The notes below the pieces were generated by a model. It saw only the letters and a program-made list of their open reading frames with translations. It did not search any database and was not told the origin of the DNA. This document shows positions 48,749 to 60,669 of a stretch of 64,000 bases of DNA, piece after piece. The position numbers were made by a program, and so were the translations under genes. This stretch comes from Rosa chinensis (taxonomy: Eukaryota > Streptophyta > Magnoliopsida > Rosales > Rosaceae), in the NCBI RefSeq assembly GCF_002994745.2, contig NC_037094.1, positions 12,647,001 through 12,711,000 on the forward strand. The letters run 5' to 3'. Each line of letters begins with the position of its first letter. Position 1 is the stretch's first letter.

Positions 48749-51129
48749 ATGTCAATCGATGATGTCAATGCTAGTTTTGTTGCCTTGCTGGCCCTTGCCG
48801 GCAATGCAGTGGTCGACATGTCGCACATGAATGGAGCCGGAATCGGGCGTGGCTAGTAAGTATACTTGCTTGCTCGCCCTCTGACCGCCAAGCCTTATGG
48901 TGCTGCAGACCTGCAGCGGCATTTCAAAAGGATTTGGGTTCTGGACAAGTATACTTAAGGTTCTTGAATAACCACAACAGCGCAATGTTTTTTTTTTTTT
49001 TTTTTTCCCGAACTTCAGAAGATAGTAACAAGGTAATCAAAGGCGGCCCCTTGTATTTTAACAAAGCTCCAGTGATCCTTTAAGAATATGAAGACCTGTC
49101 TGGGCCTCATACTGTCCCTATGCATGCGCTCTTCTTCTGGGTGAGGATCACAAATATCCTACCAACCCTAAAGGTGAAAGAAACAATCATGAATGTTGCT
49201 TCTATAGCAGGTAAGTTCCTCGAGCTTAATCAAAAGCTGTTTGATAATTGGGGTCTGATTAGGGTTCATGTCAAGCATGATATCCTGAAGCCCTTGTCTC
49301 TAACAAACCTTAAAGCTTGCTCTGGGGGTAATTGAAGAAATCTCTTTCTTCGTCGAGAACTTGATTTGACGATGCAAGGCTGCTACCTCATTTTCCATGA
49401 TAACAACCGTGCCCTGCTGCTGGAAATGAACAACCACAAACTCCCAAGAAAACCAAGTTGACCACCGGTGCCGAACTAGTAAGATCCTTTATTGGTTTCA
49501 AAGAACCCTATTTCACTAATGGAACTTTCAAGTCTCAGGGCCTCCAGACCCCAGTGTTGCCATCTGTGGCTAGAAACTTGTTTGGTAATGGAGGTAAAAA
49601 TCTACGGCCTGTCCTCCTCAAACCTACTGTGGAACATTCGAGCCACAGTACTGAAGGCTCAAGCAAGGACAATGAGAAGCTAGCGCTTGTGCCAAAGAAA
49701 GAAGTGCATAGTACTAAGAGGGAACGCCCAGCCTCACAGTTCTCGTCCCCAAAAAAAGTTAAAACTTTTCTTCGAAGCACAACAGGATAGTAAGCTGTAG
49801 GATACGATCACCAAAAAGATCAAAGTACCGGAGTTTCATACAAAATTCACTGCCAAATCATTGGGTTTAGCCAAGGTTATAAAAAACAGGCTAGGCGGCG
49901 TCTAGGCGCTAGGGGTAGGGTGTCTGATCTGATTTCGGGCTAGTCGATTGAGTTGGGCGTTTGGTTTCTCGGCGACCGCCTAGAAGGTCTAGGCGGAGGT
50001 TAGGCGGTCTAGGCGCTGGGGCTGGGCGCTAGGCGCTAGATTCTGGATTTTTTTTTTCCTCGCTGGATTCTGGAATTTTCCTCCTCTGGTGTATGCTGTA
50101 ACTCTGTAAGCAACTCGCTTCGTTCTCCATCATGAAACTCGAATCCGAAATCGATGACCATGATTCAAAAACAAACCTACCCCAACAGTTTAATTCCATT
50201 GATTGACAAATCCATCATAACAAAGATATCAAATTCAAATCCTAACAAATTCAATCATGAACCAAATCAACCAAACTTGACAATTCGATTTGCGATCAAA
50301 TTGCATCTGTGGCGGCACGAAGAGCTTCTTGACTGGGATTTTGAGTTGGGTATCGCTCTTTGAGAGGCGAGATGGGATGGGTTCTAAGATTGAGAGAGAG
50401 GATTTGGGGGAGGAGAAGAGCGTGGAGATGAATATGGGTTTAGCTTTGTTGGGGGTTTGGATTTTGAGAAGTGGGTGAAGAAGAGGTGAGATGTGGCTTC
50501 TGGGATGATGAAGCAGAACCAAGAGATAAAGAGAGATGCTGGAGATGAGAAAGAAGACTAGAAGAGAGATAAAGAAGATGAGACGTGTGAGTTGGGGGTG
50601 GTTTGTTTTTATTCTTTTTTTTTTTTAAGAAGTGATGTAATGGTTGACAGCTAGCTACAGCTTCATATTAAATTATTAATTGCCCACTTTTTTTAAGTTT
50701 CATTATTAATTAATATGAGAAAGCATGAGATAATTCATGCATATTACTATATTAGGTGATTAAAAATTATTATTTATTAAGTATATGTCATAAAATAATT
50801 AAAAAAATAAAAAAAAATAAAAACCACCTAGGCCCCTAGGCGCTAGTCCCTGGGTCACCGCCCGACTAGCGCCTAGCGTTTTTTAGAACCTTGGGTTTAG
50901 TTGAAACCCCTGGAGGAATGTTGGTACCAAAAGAGATTATGATGCCTCTAGCTACCGTCCCAAAAGAAACCACCATGGTGGAGCACAAGAAGAAGAAGGG
51001 AGGTGGGCCTCTTGGATCGAAGAACAAGAACCCACCAAAGTCAAAAAGGTGCTAGCAGAAGATGCTTTCAGTGTCCTGTACTCTAGAAAACCTCCAAGCC
51101 CTAGCTTGAAGGGCAAGGAAAAAGTGTAA
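48749..51129 (+). pseudogene. DUF4283-domain protein pseudogene
   Basis: Starts MSIDDVNASFVALLALAGN (ATG 48749), meets adjacent TAG and TAA stops at about 48854, and continues in frame as LLARPLTAKPYGAADLQRHF. A T-rich run at 48989-49006 interrupts it. The DUF4283 core follows (PMHALFFWVRITNILPTLKV to IRVHVKHDILKPLSL, 49120-49300). A Lys/Pro-rich region at 49458-49790 and an AT-hook-like tail (KKKGGGPLGSKNKNPPKSK, about 50990-51050) complete it. DUF4283 proteins are plant zinc-knuckle or LINE ORF1-related proteins. Several stops plus the hAT-like insertion at 49871-50892 inactivate it. Confidence 0.72.
49871..50892. mobile_element. hAT-like element inside the DUF4283 pseudogene
   Basis: Flanked by TTGGGTTTAG (49861-49870 and 50891-50900; probably an 8-bp GGGTTTAG duplication plus chance bases). 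The ends AAGGTTATAAAAAACAGG and, inverted from the right, AAGGTTCTAAAAAACGC carry clustered CTAGGCG/CGCCTAG motifs near both ends. The interior (50150-50520) has protein-like but unrecognised frames. Confidence 0.78.
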
Positions 51130-52185
51130 TTTTATTTTGCATTAGCCTATACTATGTCCTAGTATATCATAGTTGATAGGCTTACTTGAATAAGTGAGTA
51201 ATGGATGTTTAATGAATGGTCTAGCCCTATGTACTTTGTGAAATTCACACCTTTACCTATCTGTAAAGGGTAGCGAAGGAGTATGTAATGGTCATGCTGG
51301 TCTGAGTTTTATCCATGACAATCATTGATCGATTGATTCAAAAAATTGATGCGGATGAAATCAATAAGATGATAGATCAAGATCCAACTATATGAGAACA
51401 TAGAACTTACCTCCTTCACCCCAACTTCTTTTATTACTTGAAGGTGGAACCTTATAAAAGCTTGCCGACTTTGTTTCCCAATAAAATTGGAATAGGTCAT
51501 AAGTTTTTTTTTTTTCTTTTTTTTTTTTGTGTATGATTATTTCAGATAAGAGCAACAGTGCTAGAGAGTAAGTATTTCAACAAATTAACATAATGTGCAA
51601 ATTTTTAACTACCTACTCAAGTTGGGGGCACAAGTTGGAAATGTAGAATCAATTCTGTTGATTGTTAAAAATCAATAAGTCATATAAGTAAGCATATAAG
51701 CCAATGAATAGAACAAGGGTTTTTGTCCATTTACTCCATTTTTAGGGGTTTTTTTTCCCACTTTGCCCATTAAGTTTTTTTAATTCCTTCTTACACAAAA
51801 CACTCTAAGGAGGTTTTCCCTAATACCTCATTAAGGTTTTTTTTTTATAAATTTTTTTTAATACCATTTTACCCTCACTCCTTTGTTACTTAGAGAGAGA
51901 GAGAGAGAGAATGGAAGAGAGAGAAACCATAGGAGGGGGTACGTAAGGGGGCGTGTTGGAGAGGAAAGATCCCACATTGGAAATAAAATATAATTTATAA
52001 GTGGGTGGCTCTTACCCAATTGTACCGAGGCCTTTTGTGATTAAAACCCAACACCTATTGGGTGGTTAAGTTGGTACAATATCAATACAATGGTGGGTCA
52101 CAGGCCACGCTTGTTTAATAAGTATCACCACCAAAGTATTGGTGGTGACCAAATTTGAATCCGTTTAATAAAACATCATGATTAA
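51130..52185. other. Intergenic with (AG)n microsatellite
   Basis: AG repeat at 51893-51909. TGTTGGAGAGGAAAGATCCC at about 51955 looks like the start of a retrotransposon LTR but no end was found. A 41-bp segment at 52122-52162 recurs at 53329-53370 on the other side of the LINE-like insertion. Confidence 0.45.
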
Positions 52186-53264
52186 TATCGCTTTGAAGCC
52201 ACAAGTAGTTCTCGTACACGCTCTAAGTTTTCAGAAAAGTCATCTCTTCTCCATCGGGCGGCGCGCCCTCTGGGCGTTGTCATCTGACGGATTGTCTCTG
52301 TCTGTGGGAGTCTCATTCGGTTGGGTTCGATCTAGACTGGCAGAGGTGGTGGAGGAATGGCAGTTGCGGGCAGGTGGTGGTTTGGTTCTTGTTTGGTGGG
52401 GATGGAGGCTGAGGGAGATGTCGCGGGTCGCCGGTGGACTTCTGGATCCCATCTGGGCTGTTGCTTGGTATAGCAGATCCGATCTGGTTATGGATTCCTG
52501 GATCGGTGAGGTGCAGGTTGTGGTGTGCTGGCAGTGGAGCGATCAGATTGGTGGAATGCCGGTGGTGGAGCAACTGATGGTGGCACCCCATTGCAGGTGG
52601 TGGTGTGGCAAGGATTGTGGGTGGCTGGTGGAGGCTGTACAAGAATTGGACTGAGCCCTGCATATGGCCTGTGTTTTCCTTATTACCTAGGCTTGGGGTT
52701 GGGCTCAATTTTTGGGCCCTACCCTAGCTGTTTTTTACTTTAAAGTTGTTATTTATTTATGTTGTTTAATTAGTTTGCGCTTCTTGCGAGTAATAAGTCC
52801 CTACGTTAGTTGTGTAGGGTTAGTCGGCCTTTGTGCTTGTGTGTGCACTCAAAGTGCCTTGTCTGCTCTGAGTAGGCGGCTAGTTCCTTGCTTTGTCAAA
52901 TGGTCGCTACCTCTTAGTGGCAGGGTGAAACTTAGTGTCACTGGATGTATTTTCCAGTGGCAACATGATGGGAAAGCTGTGAGAATGGATATTATGCTAT
53001 GCTGTATTCGAGTTGCAGATCGAGTTATCTTTCCATTGTGTCCCCGCTGGGAAGCAAATAGAACCGTCTGGAGCGTGTTCTTTGCTAGTTAGTGCGTATT
53101 TGAATACAATTGTTTAGTAGAGACTCATGATATTATTTCATGATGTACTATAGGTGCCTATTGTAATAAGGGGTTTAGGCTCAATGTCTCCCCCCCTCTT
53201 GTATTCGACGGTTTCATTAATCAAGGCTTGAGGGCAGCTGCACCAGCCCTTTATTCAAAAAATA
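52186..53264 (+). mobile_element. LINE-like repeat copy B
   Basis: 1,079 bp ending in TTATTCAAAAAATAAAT, flanked by a 19-bp duplication (52167-52185 and 53265-53283; one mismatch) beginning AATAAAACATCAT. A long duplication and A-rich tail are typical of target-primed reverse transcription. It matches copy A at 33430-36475. No reverse transcriptase is present, so it is 5'-truncated or a derivative. Confidence 0.72.
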
Positions 53265-53283
53265 AATAAAACATCATAATTAA

Positions 53284-54815
53284 CTATAATTATGTTTTAT
53301 AACACATGACAGTTTTATATTGAATGGTAGTATCACCACCAAAGTATTGGTGGTGAGCAAATTTGAATCCAATAAAATCCTAAGTCGTACATTTCAGAAG
53401 CAGCATAGTTGCAATATTCAATGGAGGAATTTAGTGGTTTTTTGTATTTTAATTTTTCCCTTACCAGTGGGATTCTTTTTAGGTTCTTTTTGTTTTTGTT
53501 TTAGGTGCATCTTTATATATTTTCTGTTATTGAGGGGATTTGTTTGGTGGACTTTATTGGATTGGGCTGCACAGACTAGGCTTTTAATCCTAATGCAATT
53601 TTTTTAAATTTTTTTTTTTTTTGGGAGTTTATATTCATATCTCTAAAATTAGCATTTGAAACTCCCCACTTAATAGACCTCCACCTTACTTTTATAAATA
53701 ACTAATATGCTATCTACACCTCCCTCATTTTCCTACAATGCCCTTCGTCTAATAAACTTTGATCAATGCCTAGCAGGTAACAATGCATCAATGATAGGGC
53801 ATATGATATATAAAGCAATGAGATAGGTGGATTCACTGCGTACTAGCTTGGGGACTCGGATTTCTCCAGATTTGCATCCCCAAAAGAAAAAATGTAACAA
53901 GCCATCCTTATCCTCTCCCTCAAAAGTTTCTGCCAATAATTGGTCAATTATCCAGGCGGTGCAACAACCTACAAATCCATATATGTTCTCCCTTGGAAAC
54001 AAAAAAAGGCCAACTGGATACCACCGCACACACTATTTTCAATTGCCAATAACCATAAACTTCCATGCAGCCAAATTTGGGGGAAAGAACACGTTTGAAC
54101 CAATGAATCAAACACTCTTTGTAGGTTCACAGCAACATTTGATTACAAAAAAACTCAATCTTGAACCAAAATCCAATGCCCAGTTCATCAAAAAACAAAA
54201 CTTCAACTTTCAATTCTCAACATCAGTAACTGAAAAATTCTATGCAATACCCACAGAGGCCACTCCAATCTTTGAATTTCACCGATTAATCATCTACTTT
54301 CCTCCACCTCCCCCTATTCTTCACAATCAAATATTTACGGTTTTTAGTCCAATTTTTTCCCCAAGTTATGTTCCATAAGTTTTGATGTATATTTTAAGAT
54401 TTAAGTTGGAGGATAAATGTTTTCTTCAAGTTGAAGACTACGTACTGTACTATTCATGGAGGTGAAAAAAAAATTCCTCTATTTTGTGTTCTTATTAGTA
54501 ATTTGACAATAGTTGACTATCACTAAGAAAAATAGAGAAGTCCAAATGCTAATATGCTAATATTAGATGTATAAATAAAAGCTCCCATTTATTTTTATGC
54601 AACTCCTTTGAGCCAGAATAAATGCCCTCCTCTTGGGGCTTGTAACTTGTAAGACGAACGATACTGCAATATTTTTAATCGCCAGAGGCCAGGAATAAAA
54701 AGACGATTTCGGATTTCCCTCGTTGAATTTGTTTTTCAAGGAAATCTTGATATTAATATATACTCGTCCACTCCCCATCGATATTATCAGATTCTCAGTA
54801 CGTTGTTGTTGAAGC
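53284..54815. other. Intergenic region
   Basis: Contains the 41-bp repeat at 53329-53370. Open stretches at 53763-54029 (minus) and 53827-54378 (plus) overlap each other and resemble no family. Otherwise AT-rich. Confidence 0.45.
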
Positions 54816-55671
54816 ATGTATGTTATCGATGTGTGTCAAGGAGAAACAGTAGAAACCCTCCCCAGCTTGACGACTTCGGACGGAAAGGATTGGCTTCCGA
54901 TCAAATTAGTCCTCTTCAGTACCTTAACCGGGAGGCGTCGTTGGATTTATGCGGATCCAGATGCAGATTCTATTTATGAAGAACCAAACCTTATAACCCA
55001 AAGACGAATGTTAGTCCCTCTCGATGATGTGAAGCTATTATCTCGAAGGGATGCGTATACAGTGGTGATGGTTAGGTATCTTTCCAACATGGGTGTCCCT
55101 CAACAAGAGCAGCCTGCTATTATTGAAGAAATATTTAAGGCTGTTGACGTGGCAGTCCCCAAGCTGCCTGTTGTGGTTGCTTTTGGGGACGTGACCTTTG
55201 TGGACATGCAGCGGCGGACTTTTTCCTGCAACTAAATCAGCAATTCAGGATTTGGAGAAAGTGAGACTTAATAGTTTGGATGAAGCTACTATTACAGGGA
55301 CGCCTTCATGTGTTATTTGCTTGAAGGGCCTTGATCACCAACAGATGATTACTCAACTGCCTTGCTCACATATTTATCATGGAGATTGCATTGTCAGTTG
55401 GCTGGAGACGAGTCACTTCTGTCCAGTCTGTCGATATTCAATGCCCTATGTCCTAGAGTGCCAACCTTTAATATCCGAAGGCCAAAGTGCAAGCCCTTCA
55501 ATATTCGAGGGCTCAGGCTCAGGCTCAGGCCAAGGTGCAAACCCTTCAATATCCGAGGGCTCAGGCTCAAGACGGCGGAGGACTCCTCCGCTGCTTATGA
55601 TATATGCCAGCGGTGTAGTAAGAGGTATAGTAACTGTTATGCTACTTCGAAGATTATGGAAGCGAAGTTAG
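54816..55671 (+). pseudogene. RING-H2 finger protein gene with one frameshift
   Basis: The first frame 54816-55235 gives an N-terminal region (MYVIDVCQGETVETLPSLTT onward) with QEQPAIIEEIFKAVDVAV. The second frame 55198-55671 begins near FPATKSAIQDLEKVRLNSLD and contains a complete RING-H2 finger (CVICLKGL to CSHIYHGDC to CPVCRYSMP, about 55310-55440). A Ser/Gly tail with two SEGSGS repeats and a basic/hydrophobic C-terminus follow. One extra T in the TTTTT run near 55222 explains the frame change, so the gene may be intact apart from a single homopolymer error or a recent mutation. If functional it would be a ubiquitin ligase of about 284 residues. It is the best-preserved of several relatives in the window. 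Confidence 0.75.
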
Positions 55672-55849
55672 GATTATCTGCCTATTTATCGTATCATTGT
55701 GTCATGCATAGAGCCCTGCAGTTATAGACTCAAAACTAAAAATAAGTTTTCGGTTATTAGCTACTCCAATTATTATTGCTACTTCCCCTTTTCAATATAA
55801 ATATTATTGATTGTGATGGTCATCTGTCAAATATAGAAGTTAGTTCCTT

Positions 55850-55995
55850 CCGACTTAGCTTCCAATCGACATCTTCTATCTCGCTAAGTCATATTTTGGT
55901 GTTGATCAACTCATTACTCGTATGCCTTGCTTATATCTATATCATGGACATTGCATAGTCCCTTGCGCCGATACCCGATGCCAATTGTATAACGA
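55850..55995 (+). pseudogene. RING-H2 fragment, copy C (3' half)
   Basis: TRMPCLYLYHGHCIV then a deletion to ADTRCQL. Related to 45840-45990 and lies about 180 bp after the RING gene. Confidence 0.65.
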
Positions 55996-56564
55996 GTCCT
56001 ATAGCACACAAAATTGAGAAAAAAATCTCTTTGAAATTATACAACACCAAGCAACCCAATCGCTTTGTATTTTTCCTATGTTTGTTATTTACTTGAAGTC
56101 TTCAATAAAGAGAAACTAAAACAAAAAATTGTAATACCACTTTTTCCAATGAAATTACGCCGGTCATAGTTACATGAATATCTAAATCAATATCCACATC
56201 TTTCTCTGAAATTAAGAGCTTGATACACTTACAAATGTGGTGATTAATAAGAAATTTTTCTATGACCATTGTCAGTTTTAAAAGGCCTATACAAGTCGAG
56301 CTCTGAAGGGACTCCAACTCTCCAAGACATTCTTCATCAGAACATGAACAAGCAGCAGCTACCTTCTGAAGTCACAATCTTCCTTCTGCACAGTCATGCC
56401 TACTATCGATTCTGTTTAACATATAAGGCCGGGCTCATTGATCATCCTATATCTTTTGGCGTTGTTTAGTAGAATGTAAGACAGTTAATGCATGCCCTTT
56501 GATTGATCAAACATTCGAGCCAAAGAATATTTTGGAAATGTATGATACACCACTGATAAAGATC

Positions 56565-59500
56565 CTAAACCTGTTCAGAACTAAGAAGTCTTTCTGCCTC
56601 ATCATTTGCTTCAACTTGTATTCTCCATCTCTGTAGAAAAAAAAGAAGAAGATAAACAAACAAATACATTAACTGAAAGCAGATTATCTTGGACAAAAAA
56701 GAAAATGAATCTAGTGATGTAAAAGAGAGACTCAAGACCTCCCTCTAGAAGTCAGCGTCCAATATATCCAATAAAAGAGAGGCATCTAATAATGTTGATC
56801 CAACAATGTTACTCACTTACTTCTAAAAGAGTACTTTCACTTTCAGAACTATGATGGAGGATAATTGGAGAGGTATCTGACACAAGCTAGAGGACCATTA
56901 TATTCTTTCTCTTAATTTTCTAGATGAATTTAAAAGCTGTCATTTTGTGTTCAAGTTGAAAAACAATGAAGGGTTCCAAGTCAAGGGAGATACCTCTTCA
57001 AGATTTTCTAGTTCCATTGTTTGTTGTATTTGTTCTGCAATATTTTCCTGCAAATATATATCATCTTCTTAGCTTGTGTGAAGGCATATCAAGGGGGAAG
57101 AACAATGTAACTAACTTGAGCTTACCACATTGCTTGCTTGTTCAGCAGCAAGAACATCAGAGTCCAGTTCTACCTCAATTTCGATCATCGAAGAAATCTG
57201 ATATATTGGACAATAAAACGGTATTAATTGATGGCATTGTGGAGTGGAGGGAGGGGAGAGGTTCATTTGTGCATAAGGACAAACCCATACCCTCGCATAG
57301 CTATCAATCAGCTCAATTCTTCCCCTGAGAGAATTTTCCAAGCCTTCTCGAACCCTTTTGACTTTACTTCTCCGAGCACTGTATATAACCAACAGATTGT
57401 ATCAGACCAGTGAGAATCAAACACAGAGACCTACTGTGCTCACGGGCTTGTTGCTACTTGCTATATTAATCTCAAGTGAAAATTCTATTAACTAAGAAAG
57501 AAAGATGTTAAAGGGTTCACCGGTAAGAAGGCTCTCCTACAGCATAAATTTTGTTCTCAAGCTGGCACATCCGAGCCAACATCCAGACCTACAAAAGAAA
57601 TATTTACTGAAAAATTCAAGCCATTCTGTTAACTGATGCATGACTTCAAATGGGACTGGGGCCACAAATTTTTTTTTGAATGACATTGTTTTGTTGACAA
57701 AAAAAAAAAAAGGCATTGTTTCTGTCACTGCAGCCTCTCAAAGTACTCTTTTAGAAGATTACTTCAGAAACTTGTACTTGATCAGATTTCCAGAAACTAG
57801 GTGGGTTTTTCTGATCATAAAGTCTACCCACTCGAACTAACTAACTAAAGACATTACACAAAAAAACTTCAAATAAATGATTCACTTGAAATGATTACTA
57901 AATAACAGTCCCAACTAGCATGGGAGCTTACCTCTTTTTCAGCAGCTTCTTTGAGGCCCTTTATACGAGATTGGAGCTTGTCATATTGAGATAATAGCTG
58001 CTGTTTGATCGCAACTGTATCCACTACTCTCTGAGGAAGCTGAGAAAACAATCCAGTGTATAGACAACATATCAAGAAATTTATTGAATCGAACATACAT
58101 AAACATTATAAGTTGTCTTAGATTGAGTAAACAAATCTACACAAACCATTCAACTGTTTGATTCTGTTTATAGTGGCAGAACTACAAGTGACTACTTGTG
58201 AAGAGGTTGAACAAACCAAATTAAAGTCATAAAGGACCTGAAATCTCAATAACATGATGTTCATTTCCTTTTATTTGTTTATTTATTTATTTTTTCTCTG
58301 TATGGGCTTTGTATTCAATAAAACCAGCTGTTAAATAAATAAATAAATCTAGATTACTGCTTACACGATTCAATTGGGGCAAAACCAACGTTTTGAGAGT
58401 AACTCCAACAGCAAGAGACGTTAGTGCAGCGACTGAAAGGAATTGAGGGAGGCTGGGGTCTATAACTCCGGAGGCAGCATTGCCGGTGGCCAAAACAGCA
58501 ACAATTGGAAAAAGCATGGAGGGGCTAGTAAGCAACGTGCTACCATCTTTTGTAGGGGCTCTTAATAGTTGTGACTCGCGGCCATCCTCATGGTTTGTCA
58601 GGCAGATAGGCTCACTAGGGTAAAAATTAGGGGCCTTTGGACTAAATTTTAAGGGACCCACCTCTCTATATACACTTAATGGAGCTGCAAGAGCAATGGT
58701 TACCCTTTCTCCTTCCTGTGCTGGGAGATCAACTGTTTCAGTGGCAAACCTATGTGTACGAGCCATACCTGAAGGGGTTTGTACCTGAAAAATGAGTGCA
58801 AAAGAAACAATGATTACCAAAGGATGCAGTAAGTGTGAATTGATGGGTTTTACTATCACAAGAATACACTCAAAAACAGAAATCTTTACAGGTAGTTGAA
58901 CATTCCAAAGGTATCACATAATACCACAATGGAGTGAACAGCAGCAGGAATCTTTTGCTTCAATATCTGCAGGAATCTTAGTGCCCTTTTCCAAGCTGGA
59001 ATATCCATGCTGCGTTCGGCAGGAGGAGATCCTTAGAAAAAGTCAATATCCCAGGATCAACACCACACATAATTAGATTGTGTGATTGATATAAAATTGA
59101 CATGATTACAGATAGCATTGTAATTATGCTCAGATTGCATGTATGGTTACTGCAAATGCTCTCGTTGTGTTAAAAAATACAGTAGCCACTACAGATTCAA
59201 CCAGATGCACAAAACAAAAGCAAATAAGTAATCCAACCCGATTTCTTCTGACGCAATACTGTCTATGTTGCCAGAAACAAGTTCATATTGGTAGGAGCAC
59301 TTTGCACAGGATGCTATCTGCATGACATTTGTGGTATGAGTAACACCTTTGAACAAAGAAGCCAATCTTAGAGATTCCTTGAAAAATAAATTCAGAGGTT
59401 CTCGACATGAATACCTGAATACCATGTTGCGGTTGTGCAACAGCAACAGCTATCATACAGCTTGGACACCTCACAACTTTTCCAAATGGAACCTGCAAAA

Positions 59501-60474
59501 CATCCATGAAAGCCACATCAAAAACTTAAACTCAGCTACATGATTTTCCCATGTGCCAAGAAACTTTTCTTAATTTGATCAGAAGTGGCCAAGACAAATT
59601 GAACAAATAAAAAGAAGATTGTACACTTCCCTACAGACAACAAGTTCAAGAGTTGGTGGTAGAGTTGAATGCTGGAAAACAATAAGAACTAGTTTTACCT
59701 CCTCAGCTGGAGACACTCCGACTCGACATATACTGTTGATCATCTTAAGGGCATCAGAAACTCTCAATGATGCAGCCAGACCCAGAATTAATGATGTGTA
59801 GACACTCACATCTGGTCTGGACCACTTCCACCTCCGGCCATTGTCATCAACACCTGCCCCAAAACAAGAGATCAACAATTTCCAACACCTCAAGATAGTA
59901 ATTCACTAAACACAAGAGATGATATTAGAAAATGAAATTCACCACTAAAATTCCAACAGAACACATATTTTATCTAATGACCCCACACGGGTTCGATCTT
60001 CAAATGCTAATTCAGGTCTCCTAGATTATTTAGGAATGATAAGCATATCAAGAGCCAAAGCAAACAACTACCTTGATCAAAACTGGCCCGCATTTCGTAA
60101 AAAACAGAGAGAGCCAATTCAGGGTTGTTCCTTTTCAGGGCAGCAGAGATAATAGCACAACAATCAGAAACACTCACTACACCTCCATTTTTTCTCTCTG
60201 CCGTTTCATCAAATATCTTCAGTACTTCTTGGGCATCTTTAGCACCCGAAACTATACTTAACAAGTCCTCGTCCAAAAGCTCAGAAACAGAGTCCTCTGC
60301 AATCCCACTAGCACTTTCACTCTCGCCCAAAGACGACGCCTTTGTTGTAATGAGCTTCGGGAAGTTGACAGAAGTCGAGCTTAGTCTGCAGAACAAGGCG
60401 TTGGTGTTGTTATAAGAGGGGAGGGGTGGAGATGTACGACAGAGCCATGGTGGGGAGCTGAGGTATAAAGTCAT
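56565..60474 (-). CDS. Chloroplast-type membrane protein with PPR-like and zinc-ribbon regions, unknown function
   Basis: Twelve coding exons with GT-AG borders keep frame: 60474-60072, 59853-59699, 59492-59415, 59317-59238, 59009-58925, 58784-58365, 58039-57932, 57588-57521, 57378-57291, 57197-57126, 57047-56994 and 56630-56565 (1,677 nt, 558 residues). A Ser/Thr-rich N-terminus (MTLYLSSPPWLCRTSPPLPS) suits a plastid transit peptide. Residues about 75-185 look like two degenerate PPR/TPR hairpins. CPSC and, in the next exon, CAKC form a likely zinc ribbon (about residues 192-220). Two hydrophobic segments lie at about 355-405, then a long Glu/Lys-rich coiled coil to the end. I recognise it as a conserved plant protein but not its name or role. 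An exon-9 copy lies at 45470. Confidence 0.85.
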
Positions 60475-60669
60475 GATCTTTGAAATGGGATGGGACCGAG
60501 ATTGGAGAAGAAAGCTTTGTAGCTTGTAAGGTTTGAACGTAATTACGTAATGGTGGTGGTATCTGTGTATATGTGTTGCGGTGATGAAGATGAGGAATGA
60601 GAGGTGGTTAGTAGGAGCTGGGACAAGGGAAAAGACACAGGTATTGTAGTTAGTGGCTCTGGAATTCAT

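Noticed and set aside
51955..52185. A complete LTR or TRIM element starting TGTTGGAGAGG
   Set aside because: Only the start looks LTR-like; no matching CA end, PBS or target duplication was found.
52178..52654. A 158-codon Trp/Gly-rich open stretch
   Set aside because: Part of LINE-like copy B; GC-rich G-biased sequence gives chance openness and no RT or endonuclease motif is present.
53827..54378. A 183-codon plus-strand open stretch
   Set aside because: No ATG at its start, no recognisable motif, low-complexity Phe/Pro tail, and it overlaps an opposite open stretch.
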